DNA of 64,000 nt from Ancylothrix sp036704045 (GTDB lineage Bacteria; Cyanobacteriota; Cyanobacteriia; Cyanobacteriales; Oscillatoriaceae). The stretch is taken from assembly GCA_036704045.1 (NCBI GenBank), contig DATNQM010000022.1, forward strand, positions 558,001-622,000. The letters run 5' to 3'. Both the position numbers and the translations under genes were made by a program. The notes below the pieces were generated by a model. The model was not told the origin of the DNA, made no database searches, and saw nothing but the letters and a program-made list of their open reading frames with translations. Within the stretch, counting starts at the first letter, position 1, and each line of letters begins with the position of its first letter. Below are positions 52,820 through 61,806 of this stretch, one piece after another.

Positions 52820-53122
52820 ATGAGCAACAAATTAAGTTATTCATTAAAATCGGCCAATCTCAACAACGAAGTTGAATTATCCCAAAAAATCGAACTCCTC
52901 GAAAAACAACTAACCGAAGTCAACCACACCTTAGAAGGTGTATATGGCGGCATCCACTGGAAACTTGACGGCATCCAGCAACAACTAGCCAGCGCAAGTT
53001 TATGGGCAAAAGAAGCAGCAAATAACACTTATCAATTCCCCATTCAAAAGCTTTTATTACTAAGTAGTCTAGTTCTCAACATTGTTTTATTTTTCTATGT
53101 AATTCGCACCCTTAAATTTTGA
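52820..53122 (+). CDS. Small tail-anchored coiled-coil membrane protein
   Basis: A 100-residue protein. A predicted coiled coil (residues about 15-60, NNEVELSQKIELLEKQLTEV and onward) is followed by one C-terminal hydrophobic helix (about 76-95, KLLLLSSLVLNIVLFFYVIR) and four residues outside. There is no signal peptide, so the N-terminal coiled coil should face the cytoplasm. AAAAGG upstream of the ATG at 52820 supports translation. I do not recognise a family. Tail-anchored coiled coils of this size often act as scaffolds or partners of larger complexes, but nothing nearby identifies one. Confidence 0.65.
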   Translation: MSNKLSYSLKSANLNNEVELSQKIELLEKQLTEVNHTLEGVYGGIHWKLDGIQQQLASASLWAKEAANNTYQFPIQKLLLLSSLVLNIVLFFYVIRTLKF

Positions 53123-53195
53123 GGATAAAACTTTAAGTTTCTCCCTCATTTTTAATTTTTTTTCAACCCAATAAAAACCAAATATTGTTTGGAGT

Positions 53196-53834
53196 TTACT
53201 GCCAAAAATCACTCACTTTATACCCCAGTTTTCCCAGCATTTCTCTCAACAAAGGTAAACTCAAACCAATTACATTTGTATGACAGCCTTCCAGCTTTTC
53301 TACAAACAAACCTCCTTTGCCCTCTAAAGCAAAACAACCAGCACATTTAAGCGGTTCACCTGTATTAACATAAGCCTCAATTTCTGCATCACTAACCTCA
53401 GCAAAATAAACCCGCGTCACCTGAGTAGCCACCAGGACTTTTTCTTTAGCTAAATCAATTAAAGCATGGCCGGTGTAAAGCTCACCCATTTTGCCCCGCA
53501 TCATTTTCCAGCGAGCAATTGCTTCGGTTGGATCTGCCGGTTTACCATGTATTTCACCACTCAAAGATAACACAGAATCACAACCCGCAATTAACCAAGA
53601 AACAACCCCTTCTGGTAAAGGCGGAGTATTCATCGGCACCTCACCATTTTTTAGTCGGTTAGCAATATTTTCTGCTTTTAATTCCGCCAAAGTTTGCACT
53701 AATTCGGAAGGATTAGAATTTTGAATTTGTGACTCATCAACATCACTAGGACATACAATAGGATTAATTCCAGCAGTTTCTAACAAACGCCGACGAGCAG
53801 GAGAAGCAGAAGCCAATAAAAACAAAGGCAACAT
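53196..53834 (-). CDS. maf: Maf family nucleoside-triphosphate pyrophosphatase
   Basis: A 212-residue protein with the Maf signature LASASPARRRLLETAGI at the N-terminus, then LAELKAEN, the IAGCDSVL active-site loop and the TRVYFAEVSDAEIEAYV segment. Maf proteins hydrolyse non-canonical or standard pyrimidine nucleoside triphosphates, preventing misincorporation, and were first named as septum-formation inhibitors. The length is normal. It lies between a small membrane protein gene (convergent) and the psbP-like gene upstream on the same strand (148 bp). Confidence 0.92.
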   Translation of the reverse strand: MLPLFLLASASPARRRLLETAGINPIVCPSDVDESQIQNSNPSELVQTLAELKAENIANRLKNGEVPMNTPPLPEGVVSWLIAGCDSVLSLSGEIHGKPADPTEAIARWKMMRGKMGELYTGHALIDLAKEKVLVATQVTRVYFAEVSDAEIEAYVNTGEPLKCAGCFALEGKGGLFVEKLEGCHTNVIGLSLPLLREMLGKLGYKVSDFWQ

Positions 53835-53947
53835 ATTGATTTTCGATAAAATAATAAAGATTTGAGCAAAAAAAGACTTACAGTTTGTAATTTTAAAAAG
53901 CTATTTTTTATTAAAAACAAACCGCTGAAAAATCATCACCAAATCAG

Positions 53948-53979
53948 TAGGGGCGGAGTCCCTTTACCCGCCCCCCTAG
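53948..53979. repeat. GC-rich palindrome between maf and psbP-like genes
   Basis: GGGGCGG (53950-53956) pairs with CCGCCCC (53968-53974), with TAG and CTA flanks extending the symmetry past a bulge. It stands out as GC-rich in an AT-rich spacer and resembles dispersed repeats (GTAGGGGCGG...) known in cyanobacterial genomes. It could also terminate the psbP-like transcript, although a T tract is weak. Confidence 0.6.
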
Positions 53980-53982
53980 CCC

Positions 53983-54531
53983 TTAATAGACGGAAAAAGA
54001 ATTGACAACTTGAGTAAATTTTGACTTAAGTTTTTGCCAGCGTTTTTCTGTTGCAGAAATATTAAATGTATAAAGTTTTCCCCGGCTGACTGCAACACTT
54101 GCCAAATTGTGACGCAGTTTATTATTCGGCAATTTCACTGCATATTCCAAGACATAATAAGTCTTATCACCGGCCGTTTGAGACTCAGCAGAAACCAACT
54201 CAGCAGTACGCCCTGAACCTTCCGGCGCTATCGCATTTTTAGAAAGCTTATAACCCACTTCACTTGCATCTCCAAGATCCGCCAGCTTTTTACCGTCGGG
54301 TACAGGGCTAATGACAACACTCAGGTTTTCTGTGTCTTCTATTAAATCGTGAAACACCACATCCGGGCCATTGCTTACCTTAATTTCCTGCCAGCCGTTA
54401 GGGTAAAGAAACTGATATCCATCAGCACTATCCACATAAGGGTTCAGGCCGGCAGCCGCCGAAGCCACGCAACCAGGCAAAGAAAGACTGAAAAAAATTA
54501 CCAAAATTGCCGCAATTCGTTTGATAGTCAT
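53983..54531 (-). CDS. PsbP-like photosystem II lipoprotein (CyanoP)
   Basis: A 182-residue protein with a lipoprotein signal peptide, lipobox SLPGC with the acylated Cys near residue 21. The PsbP domain follows: DSADGYQFLYPNGWQEI near residue 34, then FHDLIEDTENLSVVISPV and the C-terminal AVSRGKLYTFNISATEKRWQ. CyanoP is attached to the lumenal side of thylakoid membranes and assists photosystem II assembly or stability near the D1/D2 module. Length and motifs are complete. Its neighbours are unrelated (maf downstream, rre1 upstream). Confidence 0.9.
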   Translation of the reverse strand: MTIKRIAAILVIFFSLSLPGCVASAAAGLNPYVDSADGYQFLYPNGWQEIKVSNGPDVVFHDLIEDTENLSVVISPVPDGKKLADLGDASEVGYKLSKNAIAPEGSGRTAELVSAESQTAGDKTYYVLEYAVKLPNNKLRHNLASVAVSRGKLYTFNISATEKRWQKLKSKFTQVVNSFSVY

Positions 54532-54672
54532 GGGCTGTTCTACTTGTAATGTGGCTATATTTCCACTTTTTTAATGCTTTTTTATTGTAAAGCCACTGGT
54601 GACGGGCTAATGGAGGATTGCTTATGGAGTATGGGAGGTAGACACAATACCAAGTCTCCCTACCCAAAAAAA

Positions 54673-55410
54673 CTATTTTGTTAAACCATGTTCAAGGGCA
54701 AAACGGACTAATTCGGTGCGGCTATTAGTGCCAGTTTTGCTGAACAGTCTGCTTACATATTTTTCCACGTTGCGGACGCTAGTTTCAAGCCGACGGGCTA
54801 TTTCTTTATTCATCAAACCTTGCGCCACCAAATCTAAAACACTTTGCTCTCTAGGAGTCAAATCTACTTTAATAGGGCTAGGGCTTTGGGGTATGCCGGT
54901 GCGACCTGTTAACAAAGATTTTATTTCAGCAATTTGGCTGGCCAATTCTGTAATATCGGGCGTTTCTCCCTCCGCAGGAATTGTTTTTGTCGCTTCTCTA
55001 CGGTTTAATAAATTGCCAACAATGGCCACTAACTCATCAGGATCAAAAGGTTTAGAAATATAAGCATCACAACCGGCCTGATATCCTTGGATACGGTCGC
55101 TTGTCATACCACGCGCAGTTAAAAATACAACTGGCAAAGCTTTGTAGCGGGGATCTTCTCGTAGTTGTTTAAGAAATTGATACCCATCAACTTGCGGCAT
55201 CATAATATCTGTAATTACCAAATCAGGCTGTTTTTGCTGTACGAGTTCTAAGCCTTGTTTAGCATTACTGGCAACGTGGACGGTAAAGCCGCTGTCTTCC
55301 AGGTAAGCTTGTACTGCTTCTCTGAGTCCTGGTTCATCATCAACAAGTACAAGTTTTGCTGTGTTTGATGAGATTTTTTCGTTGTTTTCTTTTTGTTTGG
55401 CAACGCTCAT
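54673..55410 (-). CDS. rre1: Response regulator Rre1 / Ycf29 type
   Basis: A 245-residue NarL-family regulator. The receiver starts LVLVDDEPGLREAVQAYLED, has phospho-acceptor D68 (VITDIMMPQVDGYQFL) and the conserved KPFDPDEL. A linker of about 50 residues (ITELASQIAEIKSLL) precedes a LuxR HTH, SPIKVDLTPREQSVLDLV to ELVRFALEHGLTK. The linker and the VRNVEKYVSRLFSKTGTNSR helix match Rre1 (Ycf29 in red-algal plastids) as I know it. That regulator works with Hik2/Hik34 in stress and redox responses. It is one of the most conserved cyanobacterial regulators. Transcribed alone, divergent from nothing close. Confidence 0.75.
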   Translation of the reverse strand: MSVAKQKENNEKISSNTAKLVLVDDEPGLREAVQAYLEDSGFTVHVASNAKQGLELVQQKQPDLVITDIMMPQVDGYQFLKQLREDPRYKALPVVFLTARGMTSDRIQGYQAGCDAYISKPFDPDELVAIVGNLLNRREATKTIPAEGETPDITELASQIAEIKSLLTGRTGIPQSPSPIKVDLTPREQSVLDLVAQGLMNKEIARRLETSVRNVEKYVSRLFSKTGTNSRTELVRFALEHGLTK

Positions 55411-55566
55411 TTTTGATTTCCCCTGCCGCTAGTTTTTTCAGTTTAGCACGGGTTTTAGGGCTTAGCGTTGGCTTTTTGTCTACTTCTTTGGGTGTAGATC
55501 GTTTTTTAGCTATAAGAATAATTTTTATCTATTTCTTTAGCAAGTGTTTTTTCAAAAACGTTGAAG

Positions 55567-56496
55567 TTAACATTGGTTTTCTAAGCTTTCTATTTTTTTG
55601 GCTTTTTCACTTAATTTTGCTTGTTTTTGTCCTTCAGTTCTCGCATGAAAACAATACAAATCTATGGGAGTTGTTAATAAATCTACTGGTGTATTTTTTG
55701 AAAAAAATATTTGAACAACAGTTATCGGCACTTCTTTAATTAGCCATCGACTAATTCTATAAACAAGCTCTTTTTTAGTCAATTCTCTTGTTAATTGGAT
55801 TCCGTACAATTCATGCAAATATTTATTAGATTGACCATATTTTTTCCACTGCCCATATAATTCTTTCCAAGTTGAACGATGCCGGTGTTGAACAATAGCT
55901 TTAGAAGTAAATTCTAATTGCCAGTTTGTTTGTTTTAAAATTCTCCAACAAATATCAGCGTCACCGCCAGTTGTTAAATAAGGTCTAAATAATCCTACCT
56001 CTTGAAAAATCTGCCTACGAATTGCAAGATTAGCAGTTTGTCCGTAGGGGCAATAAGGATGAGCTAAAGTATGTTTTTGGGAAAGAATTTCTTTTTTTTC
56101 CGCATATTTTTCCAGCAGACTTTTACCAGCAACAGCCTTTATTTCACCGGCTACTATGCCTATTCTTGGGTTGACAAAAGGTTGAATTAATGATAATAAC
56201 CATTCGGGATGGGGCCGACAATCTGCATCGGTGAAAGCGAGAATTTCTCCTGTGGCAATGCGGATGCCGGTGTTTCTGGCTGCATAGGAACTTTGAATTT
56301 CTTTTTGGCTAAGTTGAGGGAAAAAAGCAGCTTTTAAAAGGTTAGCAGTATTGTCTGTACTATTGTTATCTATCAAGAGGTATTCTGTTAAATTTTTAGG
56401 GTAGGTTTGATTTTCAAGACATTCTAACAGTTCGGGGATATCTTTATCTCCGTTATAAATAGGAATTATTACTGAGGTTTTTGGCAGAAAAGTCAT
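55567..56496 (-). CDS. Family 2 glycosyltransferase
   Basis: A 309-residue GT-A fold enzyme. The nucleotide-binding start SVIIPIYNGDKDIPELLECLE is followed by the DNNSTDNT loop, the metal-binding FTDADCRPHPEW (near residue 92) and the acceptor-side GGDADICWR (near 178). A C-terminal basic region (about 210-300) has no clear membrane helix, except perhaps VPITVVQIFF, so it may associate peripherally. It transfers a sugar from an activated nucleotide; donor and acceptor are unknown, but exopolysaccharide or glycolipid synthesis is likely. It lies alone between rre1 and the CheA-type gene. Confidence 0.85.
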   Translation of the reverse strand: MTFLPKTSVIIPIYNGDKDIPELLECLENQTYPKNLTEYLLIDNNSTDNTANLLKAAFFPQLSQKEIQSSYAARNTGIRIATGEILAFTDADCRPHPEWLLSLIQPFVNPRIGIVAGEIKAVAGKSLLEKYAEKKEILSQKHTLAHPYCPYGQTANLAIRRQIFQEVGLFRPYLTTGGDADICWRILKQTNWQLEFTSKAIVQHRHRSTWKELYGQWKKYGQSNKYLHELYGIQLTRELTKKELVYRISRWLIKEVPITVVQIFFSKNTPVDLLTTPIDLYCFHARTEGQKQAKLSEKAKKIESLENQC

Positions 56497-56710
56497 TTCT
56501 TTTAACCACAGATTAACTGAGATAGATTGATAGTTTTGTTGATTTTTTTGATAGTTTTTATCAGAGTTTTTTTGAAGGTTAGAATATTAAAAGAAATGCT
56601 GCTACCGCCCTTAAAGTGTCTCATCAATTAGTTAGCCAATAAACCGGCCATTGAGATACTAAAAAACCAGGGCAAGATAGCAGTCATTTCCTAAGAAAAT
56701 CAGACTAAAA

Positions 56711-59700
56711 TTATTCACCCTTAGTCATCACCAACACCTCACCCTTAAGCATCCGAGTTGCAGCCTCAAGCAAAGCCTCCTCCAAATAAGGCTTCGTGAA
56801 ATAACCCCGTGCACCCAAAGACACAGCCATTTGCCGGTGTCTGTCCGCACCACGAGAAGTTAACATCGCAATTGGCAAATCAGTGAGAATGGGATCTTTT
56901 TGCATCCGTGATAGCAACTCCAAACCATCCATACGAGGCATTTCAATATCACAGAAAACAATATCGCAAGGCAAACCAGAACGTAATTTTTCCCACGCTT
57001 CCTGACCATCTCGCGCTTGTTCAACACGATAACCGGCCTTATTAAACGTCATACTCAACAACTCGCGTACCGTAATCGAATCATCCACAATAAGCACAGT
57101 AGGCTCGTTCTTCTCAACAATCTCCAACGGCGGCGAAGATTCAGCATCCCAAAGATTACCACCGGCCTCCTTACGAATGCGTCCCGCAGCCAAATCAATC
57201 AACTCCAGAACATCCGCAATCGCCACAATCCGACCATCCCCCATCACCGTAGCACCGGCAACACCAATTGGCTTAGGCACCGGCCCTTCCAACTGCTTAA
57301 TTACAATCTCCTGCTCACCCAACACCTGATCCACTTCCAAAGCCAAATAATTGCCCGCACTTCTTAACACAACCACCGAAATCACATCATCCTCAGCATT
57401 TGTGCCATACACATTACCCCTTCCTAGGTGCCGGTTATAGCCAAGCAACTCTCGCAAATGGCGGAAAGAAAGCATCGAATCACGCCAAGCAATACTCATT
57501 TGCCCATCCGCCGCCACTTGTACCCGGTCGCGCGGGACATCCAACATATCCTCAACCCCATCCATCGGGAAAGCAATCCGAGCACGATCACTTATACAAC
57601 AAAGCGCCTTAGAAATACTCAACGTCAAAGGCAACCTAATCGTAAACGTAGTACCCTTACCAACAGTAGAATCCGTACTGATAACACCACGAATCTCACT
57701 TAAATCATTCCGAATAACATCCATCCCAACACCACGACCGGCCGTCATATTAGCTTTTTCCATTGTGCTAAAGCCTGGGTGATACAAAAGCTCATATACA
57801 TCCGGTCGGGTCATCAAAGCAGCCTCAGCCGGAGTAATTAACCTTTTCTCCACAGCCTTGCGCTTCACCTTCTCCGTATCAATACCGGCCCCATCATCGG
57901 AAAAAGAAATCACCGTTTGATTACCTTGGTGAAAAGATCGAACCGTAATTCTTCCCACCGGCGGCTTACCCGCAGCAACACGCACCGCAGGCGTTTCAAT
58001 TCCATGAGCAATCGCATTATTAATCAAATGCTTAAGCGGGTCAGACAAATGCTCCAAAATCAACTTATCAAGCATCGTGTCTCGACCTTCCAGGCGCACC
58101 TCAGCTTGCTTTTCATGTTCAATAGCCTTATCGCGCACCGCACGCGCCAAAGGAAAAATCTTTTCTATCGAAGAAAAAGGCACCATTCGAGCACGAGTTA
58201 AACCTTCTTGTAACTGAGTCGTAATTTGCCGCAATTGTCTCGTCACCTGCTCAGTTTCATCCACCAAAAACTCAATATCTGCCGCCGACTCTCGCACCCG
58301 AACAATTAACTCAATAATCTCTTGAGACTGAGTATGAAAACCCGTAAACCGATCCATTTCCAAAGCATCAAAAGCAGCACCGGTGGAATGAGAATTAGTT
58401 TTGCCACTTCGCATTGCTTGGTAATGTTGCCTTGAAGAAAGCAACGAAATTTCTAACAACGAACGCTCATACAAATCTTGCATTCGTTGACCCACATCTG
58501 ACAACTGGCTAACTTGATGCAGCAAATTATCCAAAAACTGCCGTAAACGTTCTTGATCTTGTTCCAAACTATTGCGGTTCACCACCAATTCCCCGACCAA
58601 GTTGCTGAGGTTATCCAGCTGCTTAATCGGCACCCGCATGGTTTGCTCAACAAAGGATTTTTGTTTTTTGCCAGCCACCGCACCAGTCCCCGCGACTGGT
58701 TTTTGGGCCATTCTACCTCCCGGCATCGATTTTTCAGCCCCTCGCAGCAATTCGTGGAGGTCTGCAAATTCGTCTGCTTCCATGCCGTCTAGTTCGTTGT
58801 GCGTCTCTATAGAAGTTTCTTCTAATTCACTTGCTACCGCAGAAACTATCCCTTGAGATAATGTTGGTTTTGGCGTTTCTGCTATGATCAATGGCTGATT
58901 TAGAAAAGCTTCTAATTCTGAAAAAACGGCCGCTGGATCAGAGGGGTGGCTTTCAAAAAATGCTTCTGTAGAAGGTTGTTCTAAAAAAGCTTCCAGTAAC
59001 AAAAAGGGCAAAGAATTGTCTTCAGATTCCGACTCTTTTGTTTTTGAAACTTTTTCTTTTACTGGTTTAGATTCAGTAATACTAACATTTGGTTGTTTTA
59101 TCGGTTCTGGTATTGATGGTAAAGGGGCCGATTGTGGAATATTTTCTTCTATTTCCCCCATTAGTTCATCAAAATTCAATTCTTCATCAAAGATAATTTC
59201 TCCCTGTTCTTTTGGCTGCAATTCTTCTAAAAATTCCAGGGAGTCTGTGCTGTCTTCTACCGACTCACCAAACAGCAGAAAGTTCAAATCATCGGAATCA
59301 TTAGTATCTGTAGGGCTAACATCACCGGCACTACTAGCAGATTCAAAATCTAAATTTAACTCTTCATCAAATAAAGAATCAGTGTCAACAGAATTTTCAA
59401 TTTCCTCACCAAAAAATTCATCAAGTGCATTGTCACTTTCCTCGACAAAAAGATCATCACTTAAATCTTTTTTTCCACCATTACTATTTCCTGATTCTTC
59501 AAATAAATCATTAAAAGAGTTATCAAATAGAGGCTCTTCTTCCAACAAAAATTCTTTATCATCTACAGGTAAAGATAACGATTCACTAGGAAAAAGTAAA
59601 TCTTCTTCCCCCTCATCTTTACCCTCAGACTTATGGTTATTTTCTACTTCTGTAATCTCAGAGAAAAGAGACTCTAAATCATCAGCTTGGCTAACTACAG

Positions 59701-61693
59701 AAATATCCGTTAATTTTTCAGAAAAATTTTCGTTATCATTTTCAAAAAATAGCGAATTAAACTCATCGTTGCTATTAGTATTGTTTTCTATAAATTCCTC
59801 TTCAAAAAGTAAATCTCCATCTATTTCCAAATCGCCCCACTCTGGTTTAATTTCTTCTAAATTTTGTGGAGAGGAAGAATTTGCTGAATTGGAAATTTCC
59901 CCAATAGCTAATAAATCACTTAAATCTATAGATTTATCTGTTTGTTCAGAATCACTAGTATTAGTTAAATTAACACTTGAACCCCTTAAACTATTATCAT
60001 TATCATTAAACAAACTTTCAAAATCTAGGGAAGCATCATTTTGGATAACCTTTGCTGACTCTACCGGCAAACTTTCAGCTTCAGAATTATTCCACAGTTC
60101 GTCCCACTCCATAGATTTTTCTGATTCTTTATGATTTGCATTATTTTCGCGGTAGTTTTGAGACTTTGGCTTTTCATCTTGGTCAGTTCCAGCAAACAAA
60201 GCTTCCAAATCATCAGCGCTTTCTTGCATAGAAAATAAATCAGAGTGGCTACGTCGTCGGTTGCCGGTAGTGGGGCTCTCCGCGTTAGAATTTGCTGACT
60301 CAGTTTGATTCCATTTATCTTCGTCGAGAAGAGCATCTCCAAATAAGTTATTAAGTTCATCAACCGAAGTGATTTCTTCCATACTGCTATCAACATCTCC
60401 GTCAAACAAAAGGTCTGCAAAATCCGAGTCTAATTCCACTGAACCAACAAAAGCAGTTGGACTTAAGTCTGAATTTTCTTGGCGTTTTGGAGATTCGATA
60501 ATTTCTTCAGCTTCCCAAGTAGTATCCAAGTCAGGGGCTTCGCCTTCAAACAAATCAGCTAAGCTGGTGAGTTCTGCCATACCCACTTCTGGCCCAACAA
60601 TACGCGAAGGTTTTACACCGTTGAACTTAGGAGAGTTTCGCGTTGGCGGGGCTGCATTGGTTGAAGAGTCGGCTGAGGCTTTTTGGGAAGCTTTTTTAGC
60701 GGACTCTGAAGAGTTGTTATGGTTAGGCTGTTGGGGTAACATAGCAAAACTCGTGGCTGGGTTTTTGGATTTGCGGCTGTTAGAATCTGCTGGCTTTTGA
60801 GAGTTTTTGGGAGACTGGTTAGTTTTTGTTGGCGGAGTTAGGAGAGCTAAAAGCTGTTTACTAATAGATATCTGGTTAATTTTGTCTGCCAGGACAAATT
60901 CTTGGGCTTGTTTTATATTTTTAATAATGATAGGGGCAAGGCTACCAAAAGTATGTTTGGGGTCGTTAATTGCCTGTCGGGCTGCTTCGATGAGATCGCA
61001 CCAAGGTTGAAGTTCAAATTGTTCGCCTGCCGCAATCAAGCGATGACAAATTTCTTGCAGTTTTTGTCGGTTTTGTGGGGTTGGTTGTTGTTTAAAGAGT
61101 TCCAACATTTCTCGCAACCCTTGCGGTACATCACTTTGAAAGATAAGTTGCAGGGCGCTAACTTCAAGATTTTCGTTGAGGTACGCAGTTGGAGTTTTAG
61201 CAGTAGAGACGGAGACTTGGGGAGTGGAAATTTTTTGAGCCGGAGATGGAGAGGCACTGCGTTCAGACTTACTGACAAGATTTTTGAGATGGTAGGTAAT
61301 TTCGGCAATAGTGGGTTCAACATTTGCCATCAATGGTGCCGTAACTTCGGGTGCTTCTCCAGAGCCGGTTTGAATTTGTTCTAGCAATGCTTGCATTGTG
61401 TCGAACACTTTGAGAAAAAGGCTTTCTAGTTTTTGGTCTACTACCACAGGACATTCTTCAAGAATTTTAAAGCAGTCCTCGAAAAGGTGAGCAGTAGTTT
61501 TAATTGCAGTCAGACCAAGCATGGCAGCGCCGCCTTTAACAGAGTGGGCAGCGCGGAAGACTTCTTTAACTATTTCTGGGTCTTCGATGGTTGCTTGTAA
61601 ATTTAGCAAACCATGTTCGATGGTATTGAGGTGTTCTTTTGCTTCCTCAATAAAGTAGCCCATTATTCGTTGTTGTTGTTGTTCCGGCAGCAT
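56711..61693 (-). CDS. CheA-type hybrid histidine kinase (PilL/HmpE-like)
   Basis: A 1,660-residue protein. The N-terminal Hpt domain has phospho-acceptor H50 (AAHSVKGGAAMLG), and a second helical segment (about 175-270) resembles a degenerate Hpt. A very long acidic, Ser/Asn-rich linker follows (about 275-1000) with about a dozen (L/F)xxLF motifs. Then come the CheA dimerisation helices (FVEQTMRVPIKQLDNLSNLVGELVVNR), a HATPase domain (LSDPLKHLINNAIAHGIE, DDGAGID), a CheW-like domain and a C-terminal receiver with D1582 (FCDIEMPRMDG). This is the layout of PilL/HmpE/PixL kinases, which steer type IV pilus motility. The chemoreceptor gene lies 113 bp upstream on the same strand, as expected. 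There is no CheY-binding P2 domain. Confidence 0.93.
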   Translation of the reverse strand: MLPEQQQQRIMGYFIEEAKEHLNTIEHGLLNLQATIEDPEIVKEVFRAAHSVKGGAAMLGLTAIKTTAHLFEDCFKILEECPVVVDQKLESLFLKVFDTMQALLEQIQTGSGEAPEVTAPLMANVEPTIAEITYHLKNLVSKSERSASPSPAQKISTPQVSVSTAKTPTAYLNENLEVSALQLIFQSDVPQGLREMLELFKQQPTPQNRQKLQEICHRLIAAGEQFELQPWCDLIEAARQAINDPKHTFGSLAPIIIKNIKQAQEFVLADKINQISISKQLLALLTPPTKTNQSPKNSQKPADSNSRKSKNPATSFAMLPQQPNHNNSSESAKKASQKASADSSTNAAPPTRNSPKFNGVKPSRIVGPEVGMAELTSLADLFEGEAPDLDTTWEAEEIIESPKRQENSDLSPTAFVGSVELDSDFADLLFDGDVDSSMEEITSVDELNNLFGDALLDEDKWNQTESANSNAESPTTGNRRRSHSDLFSMQESADDLEALFAGTDQDEKPKSQNYRENNANHKESEKSMEWDELWNNSEAESLPVESAKVIQNDASLDFESLFNDNDNSLRGSSVNLTNTSDSEQTDKSIDLSDLLAIGEISNSANSSSPQNLEEIKPEWGDLEIDGDLLFEEEFIENNTNSNDEFNSLFFENDNENFSEKLTDISVVSQADDLESLFSEITEVENNHKSEGKDEGEEDLLFPSESLSLPVDDKEFLLEEEPLFDNSFNDLFEESGNSNGGKKDLSDDLFVEESDNALDEFFGEEIENSVDTDSLFDEELNLDFESASSAGDVSPTDTNDSDDLNFLLFGESVEDSTDSLEFLEELQPKEQGEIIFDEELNFDELMGEIEENIPQSAPLPSIPEPIKQPNVSITESKPVKEKVSKTKESESEDNSLPFLLLEAFLEQPSTEAFFESHPSDPAAVFSELEAFLNQPLIIAETPKPTLSQGIVSAVASELEETSIETHNELDGMEADEFADLHELLRGAEKSMPGGRMAQKPVAGTGAVAGKKQKSFVEQTMRVPIKQLDNLSNLVGELVVNRNSLEQDQERLRQFLDNLLHQVSQLSDVGQRMQDLYERSLLEISLLSSRQHYQAMRSGKTNSHSTGAAFDALEMDRFTGFHTQSQEIIELIVRVRESAADIEFLVDETEQVTRQLRQITTQLQEGLTRARMVPFSSIEKIFPLARAVRDKAIEHEKQAEVRLEGRDTMLDKLILEHLSDPLKHLINNAIAHGIETPAVRVAAGKPPVGRITVRSFHQGNQTVISFSDDGAGIDTEKVKRKAVEKRLITPAEAALMTRPDVYELLYHPGFSTMEKANMTAGRGVGMDVIRNDLSEIRGVISTDSTVGKGTTFTIRLPLTLSISKALCCISDRARIAFPMDGVEDMLDVPRDRVQVAADGQMSIAWRDSMLSFRHLRELLGYNRHLGRGNVYGTNAEDDVISVVVLRSAGNYLALEVDQVLGEQEIVIKQLEGPVPKPIGVAGATVMGDGRIVAIADVLELIDLAAGRIRKEAGGNLWDAESSPPLEIVEKNEPTVLIVDDSITVRELLSMTFNKAGYRVEQARDGQEAWEKLRSGLPCDIVFCDIEMPRMDGLELLSRMQKDPILTDLPIAMLTSRGADRHRQMAVSLGARGYFTKPYLEEALLEAATRMLKGEVLVMTKGE

Positions 61694-61806
61694 AGGGCAG
61701 GGTAAACGACGTTGGTGGAGTTAAAGAATGGCGGCGCTCAGCCTTTCCAAGCATGGGCGGCGCGGAAAAAGGGGAAGCCTATCTGTTTCTTTGCTTGTTC
61801 AACCGG

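Noticed and set aside
59016..60134. Long plus-strand reading frame of 372 codons opposite the CheA-type gene
   Set aside because: It is the antisense of the Asp/Glu/Ser-rich linker, giving a Ser/Phe/Lys-rich low-complexity product with no ribosome site or domain. The minus-strand gene explains the open frame.
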